From Bacterioplanes sp. (lineage in GTDB: Bacteria; Pseudomonadota; Gammaproteobacteria; Pseudomonadales; Oceanobacteraceae), in contig JACUUC010000002.1 in NCBI GenBank assembly GCA_014859445.1, positions 1 to 64,000 of the forward strand: DNA of 64,000 bases, written 5' to 3'. Numbering within the stretch: the stretch's first letter is position 1; every line of letters starts with the position of its first letter. Under the pieces are notes generated by a model that was given only the letters and a program-made list of their open reading frames with translations, did no database searches and had not been told where the DNA came from. This document shows positions 6,107 through 15,982 of this stretch, piece by piece. The position numbers and the translations under genes are program-made.

Positions 6107-8318
6107 TCTGACCGCCCTGAATCGTCGTGGTTTTCTAAAAAGTTCGGCATTGGCATCCGGTGGCTTATTGCTGACCATCGCACTGCCTGCGTGTTCGTCG
6201 ATGACCCATAAAGGGCCGGTCATGGATGAGCAGTGGCAAGCCAGCGCTTGGCTGCGCATTGATACCGACAATCGCGTTACGTTTGTGTTGGATCGGGTCG
6301 AAATGGGGCAAGGTACGTACACTGGTTTGGTCACACTGCTGTGTGAAGAGTTAGAAACCGATCCGGCCAATGTGCAGGTGGAATTTGCAGGCGTTGATTC
6401 GTTTTATAACAACCCGCTGTACAAGCTTCAGGTGACGGGTGGTTCGACCAGTGTGTCCACCAGTTTCGAGCGTATTCGTCTGGCTGGCGCCAGCGCGCGC
6501 GAAATGCTAAAGGCGGCTGCCAGTCAGGGGCTTGGGGTGCCGGTAGGGCAATTGCGCTGTGACAATGGTTTTGTCATTCCGCCATCGGGGCAGCCCATTG
6601 CGTATGGACAACTGGTGCGTGTTGCGGCCACGCATAAAATACCAAGCGATATTGTGTTAAAAAAGCCGGAACAATTTCGTTACATTGGCAAGTTCGATCG
6701 TCGTTTGGATGCGCATGTTAAAGTCACCGGACAAGCGCAATACGGTATTGATGTGGAATTACCGGGGATGCTGTATGCGGTCATCAGCCGCGCACCGGCC
6801 TACGGTGGCACAATCAAATCTGTGAATAGCGCGGCTGCACAGCAAGCGCCGGGCGTGGTTGATGTGTTTCCTATGGAGGCCGCTGGTCGTCATGGTGTGG
6901 CGGTGGTTGCTCGCTCTTATTGGCAGGCGCGTAAAGCGCAGCAATTGTTGGTCATTGAATGGGCATTGCCGAAAAGCGCACCGTCGGATGCTGATGTGAT
7001 GGCCGCTTATGCGCAGGATCTGGCCAGCAAATCGGGTAGCCGATTACGCAATGACGGTCATTTTTCTCGTGCGCGTCGACAGTCGAGCACCGTTCTTGAG
7101 GCGGAGTATCGGTTGCCGTATTTGGCACATGCCACGCTAGAGCCGCAGGTGTGTGTGGTTAACGCCAATCAACATGGCATGGAAGTATGGGCGCCAACGC
7201 AGGCCCCGAGCTTAGCGCGCATCGCTGCCGCGAAGCACAGCGGTTATCGAGTGGATGACATTATTGTCCATACCACTTGGATTGGCGGCGGTTTTGGCCG
7301 TCGTTTAATGCAGGATTTTGTTGCCGAGTGCGCGTTCATTGCCGACCGTCTGCAACAACCGATCAAGCTCATTTACAGCCGCGAAGAAGATACCCGTCAC
7401 GATTTTTACCGGCCGGCCAGTTTGCATCAGTTAACGGCTACCGTACACGATGACGGTCATATTCATGGTTGGCAGCATCGTTTGGCGCATCCAAAAGTGA
7501 TGCATTGGTTTGTACCCGATGCCGCAGCGGCGCAATTTTCGTTTATGCCGAAGTTTCTGTTTCCGGCATTAACCGCTGCGGGCAAACTGGGTGAGGGGAT
7601 TCTTGCGCCCAACGACAGTTCTGGTTACGAGGGTGCCGATGATTTGCCCTACGCGTTCGAGCACATTCAGGTGGATTTTGTCCACAGCGAACCGGGTGTG
7701 CCGGTTGGCTACTGGCGCGCGGTTGGCCATTCTCATAATGGTTTTGTCACCGAAAGTTTTATGGATGAATTGGCGTACCAGCAACAGCAAGATCCGCTGC
7801 AATTTCGTCGTCAGTTATTACAGCAGCATCCTCGAGCACTGGCTGTGTTGAATAAGGCGGCCGAGATGGCCCATTGGGGCACTCCGCTAGCCGGTTGTGC
7901 GCAAGGTGTCGCTGTGCACAAAAGCTTTGGTACGTGGGTTGCGCAAATTGCCGACGTGAGCGTTGACGGTGGGCGCATTCAAGTCAAGCGCATCGTGTGT
8001 GCGGTCGATTGTGGGCTGGTGGTCAACCCCGATACCGTGAAGGCGCAAATGGAAGGCGGTATGATTTTTGGATTAACCGCCGCGTTGTTCGGCAAAATCA
8101 CCCTAAAAAACGGGGCTGTTGAGCAAAGTAATTTCCATGATTATCCGCTGTTGCGCCTGCCAGAGACTCCCGAATTATCGGTCGCTATTATTGCCAGTGC
8201 AGAAGCCTCTTCGGGCGTGGGTGAACCCGGCGTTCCGCCTGTGGCGGCCGCGGTGGCCAACGCGGTGTTTGCGGCGTCGGGACAGCGTCTGCGTGAGTTA
8301 CCGTTGCAATTAGTGTAA
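6099..8318 (+). CDS. Molybdenum hydroxylase molybdopterin subunit (IorB-like, Tat signal)
   Basis: A 739-residue catalytic subunit of the xanthine dehydrogenase/aldehyde oxidase family, carrying a molybdopterin cofactor that hydroxylates aldehydes or N-heterocycles. The N-terminus has a twin-arginine motif (RRGFLK) and a hydrophobic stretch ending LPACSS. The enzyme is therefore probably exported folded through TatABC and may be lipid-anchored. The molybdopterin domain shows GGGFGRR and, near the C-terminus, GVGEPGVPP, whose Glu is the catalytic base in the family. The ATG at 6099 follows GGAGG (6088-6092); the frame upstream belongs to the preceding gene. The dedicated maturation genes XdhC-like and MocA-like follow. 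The 2Fe-2S partner would be co-exported, because it has no signal of its own. Confidence 0.87.
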   Translation: MTDLTALNRRGFLKSSALASGGLLLTIALPACSSMTHKGPVMDEQWQASAWLRIDTDNRVTFVLDRVEMGQGTYTGLVTLLCEELETDPANVQVEFAGVDSFYNNPLYKLQVTGGSTSVSTSFERIRLAGASAREMLKAAASQGLGVPVGQLRCDNGFVIPPSGQPIAYGQLVRVAATHKIPSDIVLKKPEQFRYIGKFDRRLDAHVKVTGQAQYGIDVELPGMLYAVISRAPAYGGTIKSVNSAAAQQAPGVVDVFPMEAAGRHGVAVVARSYWQARKAQQLLVIEWALPKSAPSDADVMAAYAQDLASKSGSRLRNDGHFSRARRQSSTVLEAEYRLPYLAHATLEPQVCVVNANQHGMEVWAPTQAPSLARIAAAKHSGYRVDDIIVHTTWIGGGFGRRLMQDFVAECAFIADRLQQPIKLIYSREEDTRHDFYRPASLHQLTATVHDDGHIHGWQHRLAHPKVMHWFVPDAAAAQFSFMPKFLFPALTAAGKLGEGILAPNDSSGYEGADDLPYAFEHIQVDFVHSEPGVPVGYWRAVGHSHNGFVTESFMDELAYQQQQDPLQFRRQLLQQHPRALAVLNKAAEMAHWGTPLAGCAQGVAVHKSFGTWVAQIADVSVDGGRIQVKRIVCAVDCGLVVNPDTVKAQMEGGMIFGLTAALFGKITLKNGAVEQSNFHDYPLLRLPETPELSVAIIASAEASSGVGEPGVPPVAAAVANAVFAASGQRLRELPLQLV

Positions 8319-8331
8319 TCAGGAGGCTCGC

Positions 8332-9384
8332 ATGGAAGAGGTTTCTTCGCCATTAGATGCGGACTTCCACGTTATTAACCGTGCTTGCCACTGGTTACAG
8401 CAAGGAGCGCCGGTGTGGTTGGCTACGGTATTAGCGACGTATGGCAGCAGCCCTCGTCCGGCGGGTTCGCTATGGGCGTGGTCGGCGAATTTTGGTATGG
8501 CAGGCTCGTTGTCGGGCGGCTGTGTCGAAGAAGACTTAGTGCAGCGTCTGCGCTGTGGGGCTGTGCCGACGGTTACGCAGCGCGTACGCTTTGGTGAGTG
8601 CTCAGAGCAACAGCAGCGTTATCGTTTGCCATGTGGTGGCGTTCTGGACGTATTGCTAGAGCCACTGACAATGGACGATCTGCCACATCTGTTGGCGATA
8701 ACGTCGTTGTTGTCACAACGGCAAGCGTTTGCACGAGAAACGTGGGCAAGCGGTTGTCGCATAGTCCACGCGGATGCTCATGACGCGGTGTTGAGTCATC
8801 GGATTGGGGGTTCTCACTTGGACGTTCAAGGCCGTGTTGATCGCATCGGTATTGTGCGCCGTGTATTTCAGCCGCGTTGGCGCTTGTTGTTGGTTGGCGC
8901 TGGAGAAGTCGCACGGCAATTGGCACAACTGGCCTTGCCGGCCGGATTTGACGTCACGCTGTGCGACCATCGTGATGATTTCTTACAGGGTTTTCATGTT
9001 CCGCATGTGCGTATCGCCTACACACAGCCCGATCAGTTAGTGAAGCAGCAGTTCAGTGATCAATACTCAGCCATTGTGGCGCTCGCTCATGATCCGCGAT
9101 TAGACGATTTGGCATTGCTGGATGCCTTTGATACGCAAGCGTATTACATCGGCGCGATGGGGTCGCAACGAACATCGACTCTGCGTCGACAGCGTCTTCA
9201 GGAGCTGGGCATCAGTTCGGCACAATTGCAGCGCTTACACGCGCCCATTGGTTTGGATATTGGCAGTAAAACGCCGTATGAAATTGCCATTTCTATTCTT
9301 GCTCACTTGTTGCAACAACGGCCAAAAGCCACCACCAATAGCCTCTATCAGCATCTAACCGCGCATCGCATGGAGTCAATATGA
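8332..9384 (+). CDS. XdhC/CoxI-family maturation factor
   Basis: A 350-residue XdhC-family protein. These proteins bind and protect the molybdenum cofactor, promote its sulfuration and insert it into xanthine dehydrogenase-type enzymes. The N-terminal domain contains TYGSSPRPAGSLWAW and SGGCVEEDLV. The C-terminal half has a Rossmann-like segment LLLVGAGEVARQLAQLA and the YYIGAMGSQRT motif. GAGG at 8322-8325 precedes the ATG closely, 13 bases after the catalytic-subunit stop. Its 3' end overlaps the MocA-like gene by four bases (ATGA). The context marks it as the chaperone of the preceding enzyme. Confidence 0.88.
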   Translation: MEEVSSPLDADFHVINRACHWLQQGAPVWLATVLATYGSSPRPAGSLWAWSANFGMAGSLSGGCVEEDLVQRLRCGAVPTVTQRVRFGECSEQQQRYRLPCGGVLDVLLEPLTMDDLPHLLAITSLLSQRQAFARETWASGCRIVHADAHDAVLSHRIGGSHLDVQGRVDRIGIVRRVFQPRWRLLLVGAGEVARQLAQLALPAGFDVTLCDHRDDFLQGFHVPHVRIAYTQPDQLVKQQFSDQYSAIVALAHDPRLDDLALLDAFDTQAYYIGAMGSQRTSTLRRQRLQELGISSAQLQRLHAPIGLDIGSKTPYEIAISILAHLLQQRPKATTNSLYQHLTAHRMESI

Positions 9385-9971
9385 GTCAAACGGGTGTGAT
9401 TTTGCTGGCGGCGGGTGCGAGTACTCGTTTCGGCAGCGATAAGCGGTTGGCCGTAATCAATGGCAAAACCTGTCAACAACCGATGATGTTGGCTACGCTA
9501 GAGCAAATAGGCCATAGCGGATTGCCCGTGTTTGTGGTGTTGCGACCCGGTGATGAGTATTGGGAAAACGCATTGAATGAGCGTGAGGTTGAGTGGGGAA
9601 CGTGTCCTGAGGCGGCACTTGGTATGGGGCACAGTTTGGCATTTGGCGTGCATGCCACACAGCATTGGCAGCATTGGTTAATCGCCTTAGCCGATATGCC
9701 CTATATACAAGCATCAACGTATCGTGCCATTGCGACAGCCTTAGAAGAGCACCCAATTGTACGTCCAGTTTTTAAATACCCAGCATCGGGAGCGAGTGAA
9801 GTAGGTCACCCGGTTGGTTTTCAGCAGCGCTTTGCGTGCGAATTGATGGAATGTGACGGCGATGCAGGCGCACGAGGGCTGCTGCAACGTCATCAGGCAT
9901 TGGTGCATCTCTTACCTGTGCAGGATGCGGGTATTCGAATCGATGTAGATCAACCTAGCGGGCTGCAATAG
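9381..9971 (+). CDS. MocA-like nucleotidyltransferase
   Basis: A 196-residue NTP-transferase domain protein related to MocA, which converts Mo-molybdopterin to the cytosine dinucleotide form used by xanthine dehydrogenase-family enzymes. The N-terminal LLAAGASTRFGSDK is the nucleotide-binding loop, and LADMPYI carries the metal-binding Asp. VGHPVGF and the final GIRIDVDQP are also usual in the family. Being last in the operon and overlapping the XdhC-like gene, it probably supplies the matured cofactor for this one enzyme. Confidence 0.82.
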   Translation: MSQTGVILLAAGASTRFGSDKRLAVINGKTCQQPMMLATLEQIGHSGLPVFVVLRPGDEYWENALNEREVEWGTCPEAALGMGHSLAFGVHATQHWQHWLIALADMPYIQASTYRAIATALEEHPIVRPVFKYPASGASEVGHPVGFQQRFACELMECDGDAGARGLLQRHQALVHLLPVQDAGIRIDVDQPSGLQ

Positions 9972-9976
9972 CCCGC
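9958..9976. terminator. Inverted repeat between convergent genes
   Basis: GCGGGCT (9958-9964) and AGCCCGC (9970-9976) form a perfect 7 bp stem with loop GCAAT, containing the mocA-like stop codon. It lies ten bases from the convergent rhodanese stop. There is no strong T run. Confidence 0.5.
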
Positions 9977-9985
9977 CTATATCGG

Positions 9986-10366
9986 TTATTCAAAACTGGG
10001 TAAGGTCGGTTTGGCAATGGCTTTTCCGGCGGCATGCCACGCATCGTAACCGCCAGCAATGGAGGTGACATTCAAGTACCCCATTTCTTTCATGCTGGCG
10101 GCGGCGAGCGCAGCGCGACCACTGGTTTTGCAGTACAGCAAGATGTTGCGGTCACGGGCTTCTAGGCTGGGGTCGGCGCTGAGTTTGAATTCCAATAAAC
10201 CGCGTGGAATGTTGATGGCGCCGGGCAGATGACCGGCTTGGTACTCGTCGGGCTCGCGCACATCAATGATGATGTCGGCGTTCTGTATATCGCGCTCGGC
10301 GCTGTCAATGTCGATTTCTTGGATGTGTTGTTTGGCTTGCATGACCAAATCGTGAGCTTGTTTCAT
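9986..10366 (-). CDS. Rhodanese-domain sulfurtransferase
   Basis: A 126-residue single-domain rhodanese. The fold signature IIIDVREPDEYQAGHLPGA occupies the centre and the active-site loop is LLYCKTSGRAALAA, whose Cys would carry the persulfide. It transfers sulfane sulfur or acts as a phosphatase-like sensor; the acceptor is unknown. It lies 14 bases downstream of the SulP transporter gene on the same strand. The two probably form one transcript, and such SulP-rhodanese pairing hints at a role in sulfur oxyanion handling. Confidence 0.85.
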   Translation of the reverse strand: MKQAHDLVMQAKQHIQEIDIDSAERDIQNADIIIDVREPDEYQAGHLPGAINIPRGLLEFKLSADPSLEARDRNILLYCKTSGRAALAAASMKEMGYLNVTSIAGGYDAWHAAGKAIAKPTLPSFE

Positions 10367-10380
10367 AAGGCAGTCCTCGC

Positions 10381-12144
10381 TTAGTGTGTTTTGGGGTCGT
10401 GCTGGGCTAAATAAGCCTGTTCGGTGGTGGTGTTATCAAGGGCGCGTAAGGCATCAAAATGGCTGGTGAAAACCTGCCCATTAAAATGCTGAAAAAAGGT
10501 ACTGCGCTGCAGCTGATCCATCACCGGTCCTTTTACTTCGGATAAATGCAATTGGATACCGGCGGTGTGTAATCGTTCCATGATGGCTTCTAGGCTCTCC
10601 AGCGCACTGGCGTCGATGAGGTTAATACCGGTGCAGAGTAGTACCAAGTGCTGCATCTGGGGGCGTTGCTCGATGAGTGCGGCGATGCGATCTTCTAAAT
10701 AACGCGCATTCGGAAAGTACAGGCTTTCATCGACACGAATCGACAGTACGGTGGGGCTTTCAATCACATTGAAACGTTCAATGTTACGAAAATGCTGGGT
10801 GCCAGGCAGTTGGCCAAGCACGGCAATGTGCGGTTGGCTGGTACGCCATAAAAACAACAATAACGATAACGCTACGCCTAACACGATGCCGACTTCCACA
10901 TCAATTAACAGCACGCCGAGCATGGTCATGATCATGGCGGCCCCGTCTTGTCGAGAATAGCGCCATGTCCGTTTCACCGCAGAGAAGTCAATCAGGCCCA
11001 GTACCGCGACGGTGATGGTCGCGGCCAACACCGCTTGCGGTAGGTAAGCAAACAAGGGTGTAAAAAATAACACGGTGAGGGCAATGGCAATGGCCGAGAA
11101 GGTGCCCGCTAAGGGCGTTTGCGCTCCCGCATCAAAGTTCACCACGGAGCGAGAAAAACCACCGGTTACGGGCATGCCACCACTGAATGCCGATGCTAAA
11201 TTGGCGGTACCAAGGCCGACTAGCTCTTGGTTCGGATCAATGCGCTGACGGCGCCGCGCCGCAAAGGTTTGGGCAACCGACACCGATTCAACAAAGCCCA
11301 CGATGCTGATCAATAACGCGATAGGAAAGAGCTGGCGCATCAACGCCCAGTCCAGTGTTGGCCAATGGAAGTCGGGTAAGCCAATGGGAACCTCTCCGAC
11401 AACGGCGACGCCACGCGTATCAAGCTGCCACACCATGACGGCGCTGGTACAGGCTACTAATGCCACGACAGGAGCCAGTTTGTTCAACAGCTCGGCATGT
11501 TTTTGGGGTAAACCTAACGCTTGTAAGGTGCGCTGGCCGTAATAGCGAGCCAGTAATAAAAATCCTACGCTGAAGGTGCTGAGTGCGAGTGTGAGTGGAT
11601 GAATGTTGGTGACTTGTGGCATGACGCTTTGCAGTAATGCCAAGGCGTTATGACCGTGTGCTTCAATGCCCAGTAGGTGACGGGTTTGCCCTAAGATAAT
11701 CAAGATCGCCGATGCGGTCACAAAACCGGATACCACGGGGTGGCTGATAAAGTTGACTAAAAAACCAAAGCGCAGCAGTGCCAGTATCATTAAGATGACG
11801 CCCGATAGAAACGTGAGCAACAGCGCAGCTTGTACGTACTCGACAGAACCGGCCACAAACAGTGGGCTAAGTGCGGTCGCGGTCATCAACGAGATAACCG
11901 CGACCGGGCCAACCGCTAAGGCGCGGCTTGTGCCAAATAGGGTATAGGCGACCAGTGGTAAAATACTGGCATACAAGCCCACCACAGGGGGTAATCCGGC
12001 CAGCATGGCGTAGGCCAGACTCTGCGGAATGAGCATCAAGGTGACAATGAATGCGGCAATGCCATCTTGGCTGGCGGTTTGCCGATTGTAGGTTTTTGCC
12101 CACTCCAAAAACGGGAAAATACGCGTTAGGTGATGGCGATTCAT
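10381..12144 (-). CDS. SulP-family anion transporter with STAS domain
   Basis: A 587-residue inner-membrane transporter of the SulP/SLC26 family, moving sulfate, bicarbonate or other anions. The N-terminal two-thirds is strongly hydrophobic, with the family motif SLAYAMLAGLPPVVGLYAS near residue 45-65 and GGMPVTGGFSRS in the middle. A STAS domain follows from about residue 450 (RVDESLYFPNARYLED, then LLCTGINLIDASALESLE). The start at 12144 is preferred because AGGAAT precedes it and the 64 codons upstream give no transporter-like sequence. Substrate cannot be told from the sequence. Pairing with a rhodanese favours a sulfur oxyanion, but bicarbonate is possible. Confidence 0.85.
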   Translation of the reverse strand: MNRHHLTRIFPFLEWAKTYNRQTASQDGIAAFIVTLMLIPQSLAYAMLAGLPPVVGLYASILPLVAYTLFGTSRALAVGPVAVISLMTATALSPLFVAGSVEYVQAALLLTFLSGVILMILALLRFGFLVNFISHPVVSGFVTASAILIILGQTRHLLGIEAHGHNALALLQSVMPQVTNIHPLTLALSTFSVGFLLLARYYGQRTLQALGLPQKHAELLNKLAPVVALVACTSAVMVWQLDTRGVAVVGEVPIGLPDFHWPTLDWALMRQLFPIALLISIVGFVESVSVAQTFAARRRQRIDPNQELVGLGTANLASAFSGGMPVTGGFSRSVVNFDAGAQTPLAGTFSAIAIALTVLFFTPLFAYLPQAVLAATITVAVLGLIDFSAVKRTWRYSRQDGAAMIMTMLGVLLIDVEVGIVLGVALSLLLFLWRTSQPHIAVLGQLPGTQHFRNIERFNVIESPTVLSIRVDESLYFPNARYLEDRIAALIEQRPQMQHLVLLCTGINLIDASALESLEAIMERLHTAGIQLHLSEVKGPVMDQLQRSTFFQHFNGQVFTSHFDALRALDNTTTEQAYLAQHDPKTH

Positions 12145-12329
12145 GCAGCGATTCCTATCGCAAAAGGTGAGCTGAGACTGCGTTAACCATAGTCGATCGT
12201 GTGTGAAATGCACGCGCGAACCTATATAACCGCTTTGGAATATAAAGGAGTTGGCGCGGGTGCGCAACGGTATTCGTGGCCCAATGTGAATGTCGAACGC
12301 AATATCCCCAATGTTTCCTGTCTCAGCGC

Positions 12330-12358
12330 AAGACATTCCGCACCGCGACCGTTAAAAT
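12330..12358 (+). promoter_or_regulatory. Candidate sigma-70 promoter of ubiE
   Basis: AAGACA (12330-12335) and TAAAAT (12353-12358) are separated by 17 bases and match -35 (four of six) and -10 (five of six) boxes. Transcription would start about 20 bases upstream of the ubiE ATG. The rest of the 240 bp gap (12145-12384) between divergent sulP and ubiE shows no gene. Confidence 0.45.
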
Positions 12359-12384
12359 GAAATCCAAATTAGGGGGAGATTCGC

Positions 12385-13134
12385 ATGTCTGAGGAAAAAA
12401 CCACGCATTTCGGTTACAAAACGGTGGCGGCTGAGCAAAAGCAAGCCATGGTGGCGGATGTGTTTCATTCGGTTGCGGCCAAGTACGACCTGATGAACGA
12501 TTTGATGTCGTTTGGCGTACACCGTTTGTGGAAGCGTTTTACCATCGATATGAGTGGTGTCCGCCCCGGTGACAGTGTGCTCGACTTGGCCGGTGGCACG
12601 GGCGACTTAACGAAAAAATTCTCCAAAGTGGTGGGCCCGAAAGGACGTGTTGTGCTGGCTGACATCAATTCATCGATGCTCAATGTCGGTCGTGATCGCC
12701 TAACCGATCAGGGTTATGTCGGCAATATTGAATACGTTCAGGCCAATGCCGAATGTCTGCCATTTGAAGACAATTCCTTCGATGTCATTACCATGGCCTT
12801 TGGCTTGCGTAACGTGACCGACAAAGACGCCGCGTTACGTTCCATGGCTCGCGTCCTTAAGCCTGGTGGTCGCTTGTTGGTGCTGGAGTTTTCTAAACCC
12901 ACCAATCCATTGATGAGCAAGGCGTACGATATTTACTCGTTTACGGCATTGCCGTTCATGGGCAAATTGGTGACGAACGACGCCGACAGCTACCAGTATT
13001 TGGCCGAGTCGATTCGCATGCATCCCGACCAAGAAACCTTGAAAGGCATGATGGAAGACGCGGGTTTGGTACGTTGCAGCTATCACAATCTCACCAGCGG
13101 TGTGGTGGCTCTACACCGAGGCGTTAAACCATGA
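12385..13134 (+). CDS. ubiE: Ubiquinone/menaquinone C-methyltransferase UbiE
   Basis: A 249-residue SAM-dependent methyltransferase for C-methylation in ubiquinone (and, where made, menaquinone) biosynthesis. N-terminal HFGYKTV and [19 protein letters not shown] are UbiE signatures. The SAM-binding motif is [12 protein letters not shown], followed by [13 protein letters not shown] and FGLRNVTD. The length equals that of typical UbiE. GGGGGAG precedes the ATG. It overlaps ubiJ by four bases and forms the conserved ubiE-ubiJ-ubiB operon. Confidence 0.96.
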   Translation: MSEEKTTHFGYKTVAAEQKQAMVADVFHSVAAKYDLMNDLMSFGVHRLWKRFTIDMSGVRPGDSVLDLAGGTGDLTKKFSKVVGPKGRVVLADINSSMLNVGRDRLTDQGYVGNIEYVQANAECLPFEDNSFDVITMAFGLRNVTDKDAALRSMARVLKPGGRLLVLEFSKPTNPLMSKAYDIYSFTALPFMGKLVTNDADSYQYLAESIRMHPDQETLKGMMEDAGLVRCSYHNLTSGVVALHRGVKP

Positions 13135-13772
13135 TGAACTGGCAACGTCTGCCTGCCGAATATTGGCAAGCGGCGTTTGTGCCGCTGGAAGCCGCCTTGA
13201 ATCAAGTGCTGCACTATGATCCGGCGTTATTAAAGCAACTGGCAGCCCAGCAAGGTCGTGTGATGGCCTACGCCATTGACGGTTGGCCAACGGTGCAGGT
13301 GCGCTTGCTGGATTCGGGTGTGGCCTTGAGTATCCATAATGAAACCCCAGCCGATGTGACCTTACGTGGTCGAGTGCGTGATTTTCTTGAGTTGGCCAAT
13401 GCCGATGACAAAGCACACACGTTGATGCACAGCGAGATTGAATTGCACGGCGATACGGATTTGGCGCTGTTTGTGGCCAAGTGCTTGCAGCAGTTGGATG
13501 TGGATTGGGAGGCCATGGTCAGCCCTGTCATGGGGGGAATATTGGCACATCAATTCGGACGTAGTGTGCGTGGTTTTTTACGTTGGGGTCGCGATGTGCT
13601 GAGCACCAATCGCGTGGCTGTGCGCGATTATTTGTACGACGAAAAAGCGCTGTTAGCGGCGCCCGCATTACAGCAAGATTTTGCCGAACAGGTCGATGAG
13701 CTGCGCTTTGCCAGTGATCGTTTAGAGGCTCGTTTTCATCGCCTACAACAGGCACTTCGCAACAAGGAATAA
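13131..13772 (+). CDS. ubiJ: Ubiquinone biosynthesis accessory factor UbiJ
   Basis: A 213-residue protein with an N-terminal SCP2 sterol-carrier-like lipid-binding domain (about residues 15-110) and a C-terminal helical tail. UbiJ helps assemble the ubiquinone biosynthetic metabolon, binding hydrophobic intermediates in the cytosol. Sequence conservation in this family is weak; the assignment rests on its position between ubiE and ubiB, its length, and visible stretches such as [14 protein letters not shown] and [20 protein letters not shown]. Confidence 0.9.
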   Translation: MMNWQRLPAEYWQAAFVPLEAALNQVLHYDPALLKQLAAQQGRVMAYAIDGWPTVQVRLLDSGVALSIHNETPADVTLRGRVRDFLELANADDKAHTLMHSEIELHGDTDLALFVAKCLQQLDVDWEAMVSPVMGGILAHQFGRSVRGFLRWGRDVLSTNRVAVRDYLYDEKALLAAPALQQDFAEQVDELRFASDRLEARFHRLQQALRNKE

Positions 13773-13774
13773 TC

Positions 13775-15427
13775 ATGTCCAGCTGGTGGCGCTTGTGGAA
13801 AATCGTCTTTATTTTCACCAAATATCGACTGGATAGCTTGGTTCCTATTGAACAACTGCCTTTGTCGTTGCGCATAGCGCTGTGGTTCGCACCGTGGCGT
13901 TTGAACCCAGTGCCGTCCAAATACAATCGTGGCCAGCGCTTGCGCTTGGCATTGGAATCATTGGGCCCTATTTTTGTGAAGTTCGGACAGATCTTGTCCA
14001 CCCGCCCCGACCTGATTCCCCTCGATATCGTACAGGAATTAAAGCGCCTGCAAGATGATGTGCCGCCGTTTGATAATGACCAAGCCAAGGCTTTGATTGA
14101 GCAGCAGTTAGGGCAATCCATTGCGTCGATTTTTGCTGAATTTTCTGCTCAACCGCTCGCATCGGCCTCCATTGCGCAAGTGCATGCTGCACGTTTGCAT
14201 GCCACGGCTGAACATCCTGCCGCCGAAGTAGTGGTTAAGGTGGTGCGTCCGGGTATTGAAGACACCATTGAGCGCGATTTGCAGTTGTTGGAAACCATGG
14301 CGCGCTTGTTGGTCAAATACTCCGCCGACGGACGCCGCTTAAAGCCATTGGAGGTGGTTGACGACTACCGTCACACCATTTATGGCGAGTTGAATTTGCA
14401 AATCGAAGCCTCGAATGCGACGCAGTTAAAGCGCAATTTCGCCGATTCTGAATTGTTGTATATGCCCGAGGTGTATTGGCAGTACACGCGCTCGAAAGTC
14501 ATGGTGAGCGAACGCATTTATGGCATTCCTGTGGCCGATATTGACGCTCTGCATGCACAGAACACCAACATGAAATTACTGGCCGAGCGGGGCGTAGAGA
14601 TCTTTTTTACGCAAGTGTTCCGTGACAGTTTCTTTCATGCCGATATGCACCCCGGCAATATCTTTGTTTCGCGCGAGCATCCTGATACCCCGCAATACAT
14701 CGCCATTGATTGCGGCATTGTGGGCAGTTTGACGGAAGAAGATCAGCATTATTTGGCGATGAACTTGTTGGCCTTTTTCAATCAAGATTATCACCAAGTG
14801 GCACAGCTACACATTGACTCCGGCTGGGTACCACCCACCACCAAAGTGCACGAGTTTTCGGCGGCCATTCGCAGTGTCTGCGAACCCATTTTTGATAAGC
14901 CCTTAGCGGAAATTTCATTTGGTCAGGTGTTGATTCAATTATTCAGCACGGCACGCCGTTTTAATATGGAAGTGCAGCCACAACTGGTGTTGTTGCAAAA
15001 AACCTTATTGAATATCGAAGGCTTAGGGCGTCAGCTGTACCCGCAATTGGATTTGTGGAGCACGGCAAAACCGTATCTTGAGAAATGGATGCGCGACCGC
15101 TTTGGCCCGAAAGCGGCTTGGAAAGAACTCAAGCGCCAGCTGCCAGGCTGGATCGAAAAAGCGCCACAAATTCCGGGCTTAATGCATGGCGCGTTAACGC
15201 GTTTAAATCACCTCGATGAAAGTCAGCAAAACCTGCAACACGAGCTGCAAGCCTTGCGTGCCGAGTTGCAGCAACAGCGCCTTCAGCGTCGGCACCAAGC
15301 GTTGGCGACATTGGCCGTTGCCTCGGGGTTGTTTGCTTGGTGGAATGCCTTCACCTTAGGCATTCCAGAAGTCGTCGGCGTGAGTGTGGTGGCACTGGGT
15401 TTTGTGTTGTTACTGATTCGTGCTTAA
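13775..15427 (+). CDS. ubiB: Protein kinase-like ubiquinone biosynthesis protein UbiB
   Basis: A 550-residue UbiB/ADCK atypical kinase-like protein. Its ATPase activity is required for ubiquinone assembly, possibly by extracting lipid intermediates from the membrane. The KxGQ motif appears as [16 protein letters not shown]. The Ala-rich loop is [11 protein letters not shown], the lysine is in [10 protein letters not shown], and the catalytic segment is [12 protein letters not shown] with IAIDCGIVG. The C-terminus has two hydrophobic segments (about 505-550) as a membrane anchor. It starts three bases after ubiJ. In Pseudomonas the next gene is hisI; here the nos operon intervenes. Confidence 0.95.
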   Translation: MSSWWRLWKIVFIFTKYRLDSLVPIEQLPLSLRIALWFAPWRLNPVPSKYNRGQRLRLALESLGPIFVKFGQILSTRPDLIPLDIVQELKRLQDDVPPFDNDQAKALIEQQLGQSIASIFAEFSAQPLASASIAQVHAARLHATAEHPAAEVVVKVVRPGIEDTIERDLQLLETMARLLVKYSADGRRLKPLEVVDDYRHTIYGELNLQIEASNATQLKRNFADSELLYMPEVYWQYTRSKVMVSERIYGIPVADIDALHAQNTNMKLLAERGVEIFFTQVFRDSFFHADMHPGNIFVSREHPDTPQYIAIDCGIVGSLTEEDQHYLAMNLLAFFNQDYHQVAQLHIDSGWVPPTTKVHEFSAAIRSVCEPIFDKPLAEISFGQVLIQLFSTARRFNMEVQPQLVLLQKTLLNIEGLGRQLYPQLDLWSTAKPYLEKWMRDRFGPKAAWKELKRQLPGWIEKAPQIPGLMHGALTRLNHLDESQQNLQHELQALRAELQQQRLQRRHQALATLAVASGLFAWWNAFTLGIPEVVGVSVVALGFVLLLIRA

Positions 15428-15442
15428 TGGCTACGAATCAGT
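15412..15442. terminator. Inverted repeat overlapping both ubiB and nosL ends
   Basis: ACTGATTCGT (15412-15421) and ACGAATCAGT (15433-15442) form a perfect 10 bp stem with an 11-base loop. The ubiB stop (15425-15427) lies in the loop and the nosL stop (15438-15440) lies in the right arm. A probable shared terminator built from the two gene ends. No T tract is present. Confidence 0.45.
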
Positions 15443-15965
15443 GATGATGACCCATATGGTTTTGTTGTTGCTGTAATTGCTCAATTAATTCATCAAACGA
15501 CAGTACTGGGGCGTTGTCTTTAGCGGCAAATGTCTTCGCTTTTTCTAGTTCCGAAAAACTCGCAATCGGCGTTCCCATCGCGCCTCGCATGTGAGGTGCC
15601 ATCACGTAATGCGCTGATTTGGCATCCATCAAGTGTTCATTTTCCGGTTGAAACCAGTCGGTATTGCCCATGTCGTGGACGAACAGAGCCAAGCTTTGTC
15701 GTTGATTTTCGGGCTGCAACCACCACTGAAATAACTCCGTTGAAGAACAGAATTTACGAACCTTGCCGCGCGCATTGGCAGCCTCACCTTTAGGTCCCGG
15801 GAAACGCATGATGACCATGCCACAAATATGGCATTCGTCGTCACTGTGAAAGCCAGTAGCCTGAGTTGGTAATACATCATTCGTGGCCGATGTGCAGCCG
15901 CTGATCAGTAAACCAAAGGCAAGTAATAGGCTGGTGGTGCTGAGTCGTAATGTGGTCATAGTCAT
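15438..15965 (-). CDS. nosL: NosL copper chaperone lipoprotein
   Basis: A 175-residue lipoprotein that delivers Cu(I) for assembly of the nitrous-oxide reductase copper centres. The signal peptide ends at the lipobox ISGC. The copper-binding motif is CHICGM after the mature N-terminus, followed by the NosL signatures RKFCSS and VVAPHMR-like YVMAPHMRG. The C-terminus HMGHHH is rich in histidine, a possible extra metal site. It is the last gene of nosRZDFYL. AGGT lies about 10 bases before the ATG. Confidence 0.92.
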   Translation of the reverse strand: MTMTTLRLSTTSLLLAFGLLISGCTSATNDVLPTQATGFHSDDECHICGMVIMRFPGPKGEAANARGKVRKFCSSTELFQWWLQPENQRQSLALFVHDMGNTDWFQPENEHLMDAKSAHYVMAPHMRGAMGTPIASFSELEKAKTFAAKDNAPVLSFDELIEQLQQQQNHMGHHH

Positions 15966-15982
15966 AAGTGGTACCTTTCAGG

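Noticed and set aside
13528-14121. 197-residue minus-strand frame over ubiJ/ubiB
   Set aside because: It covers the ends of two well-conserved genes on the other strand, has no ribosome site and no known domain.
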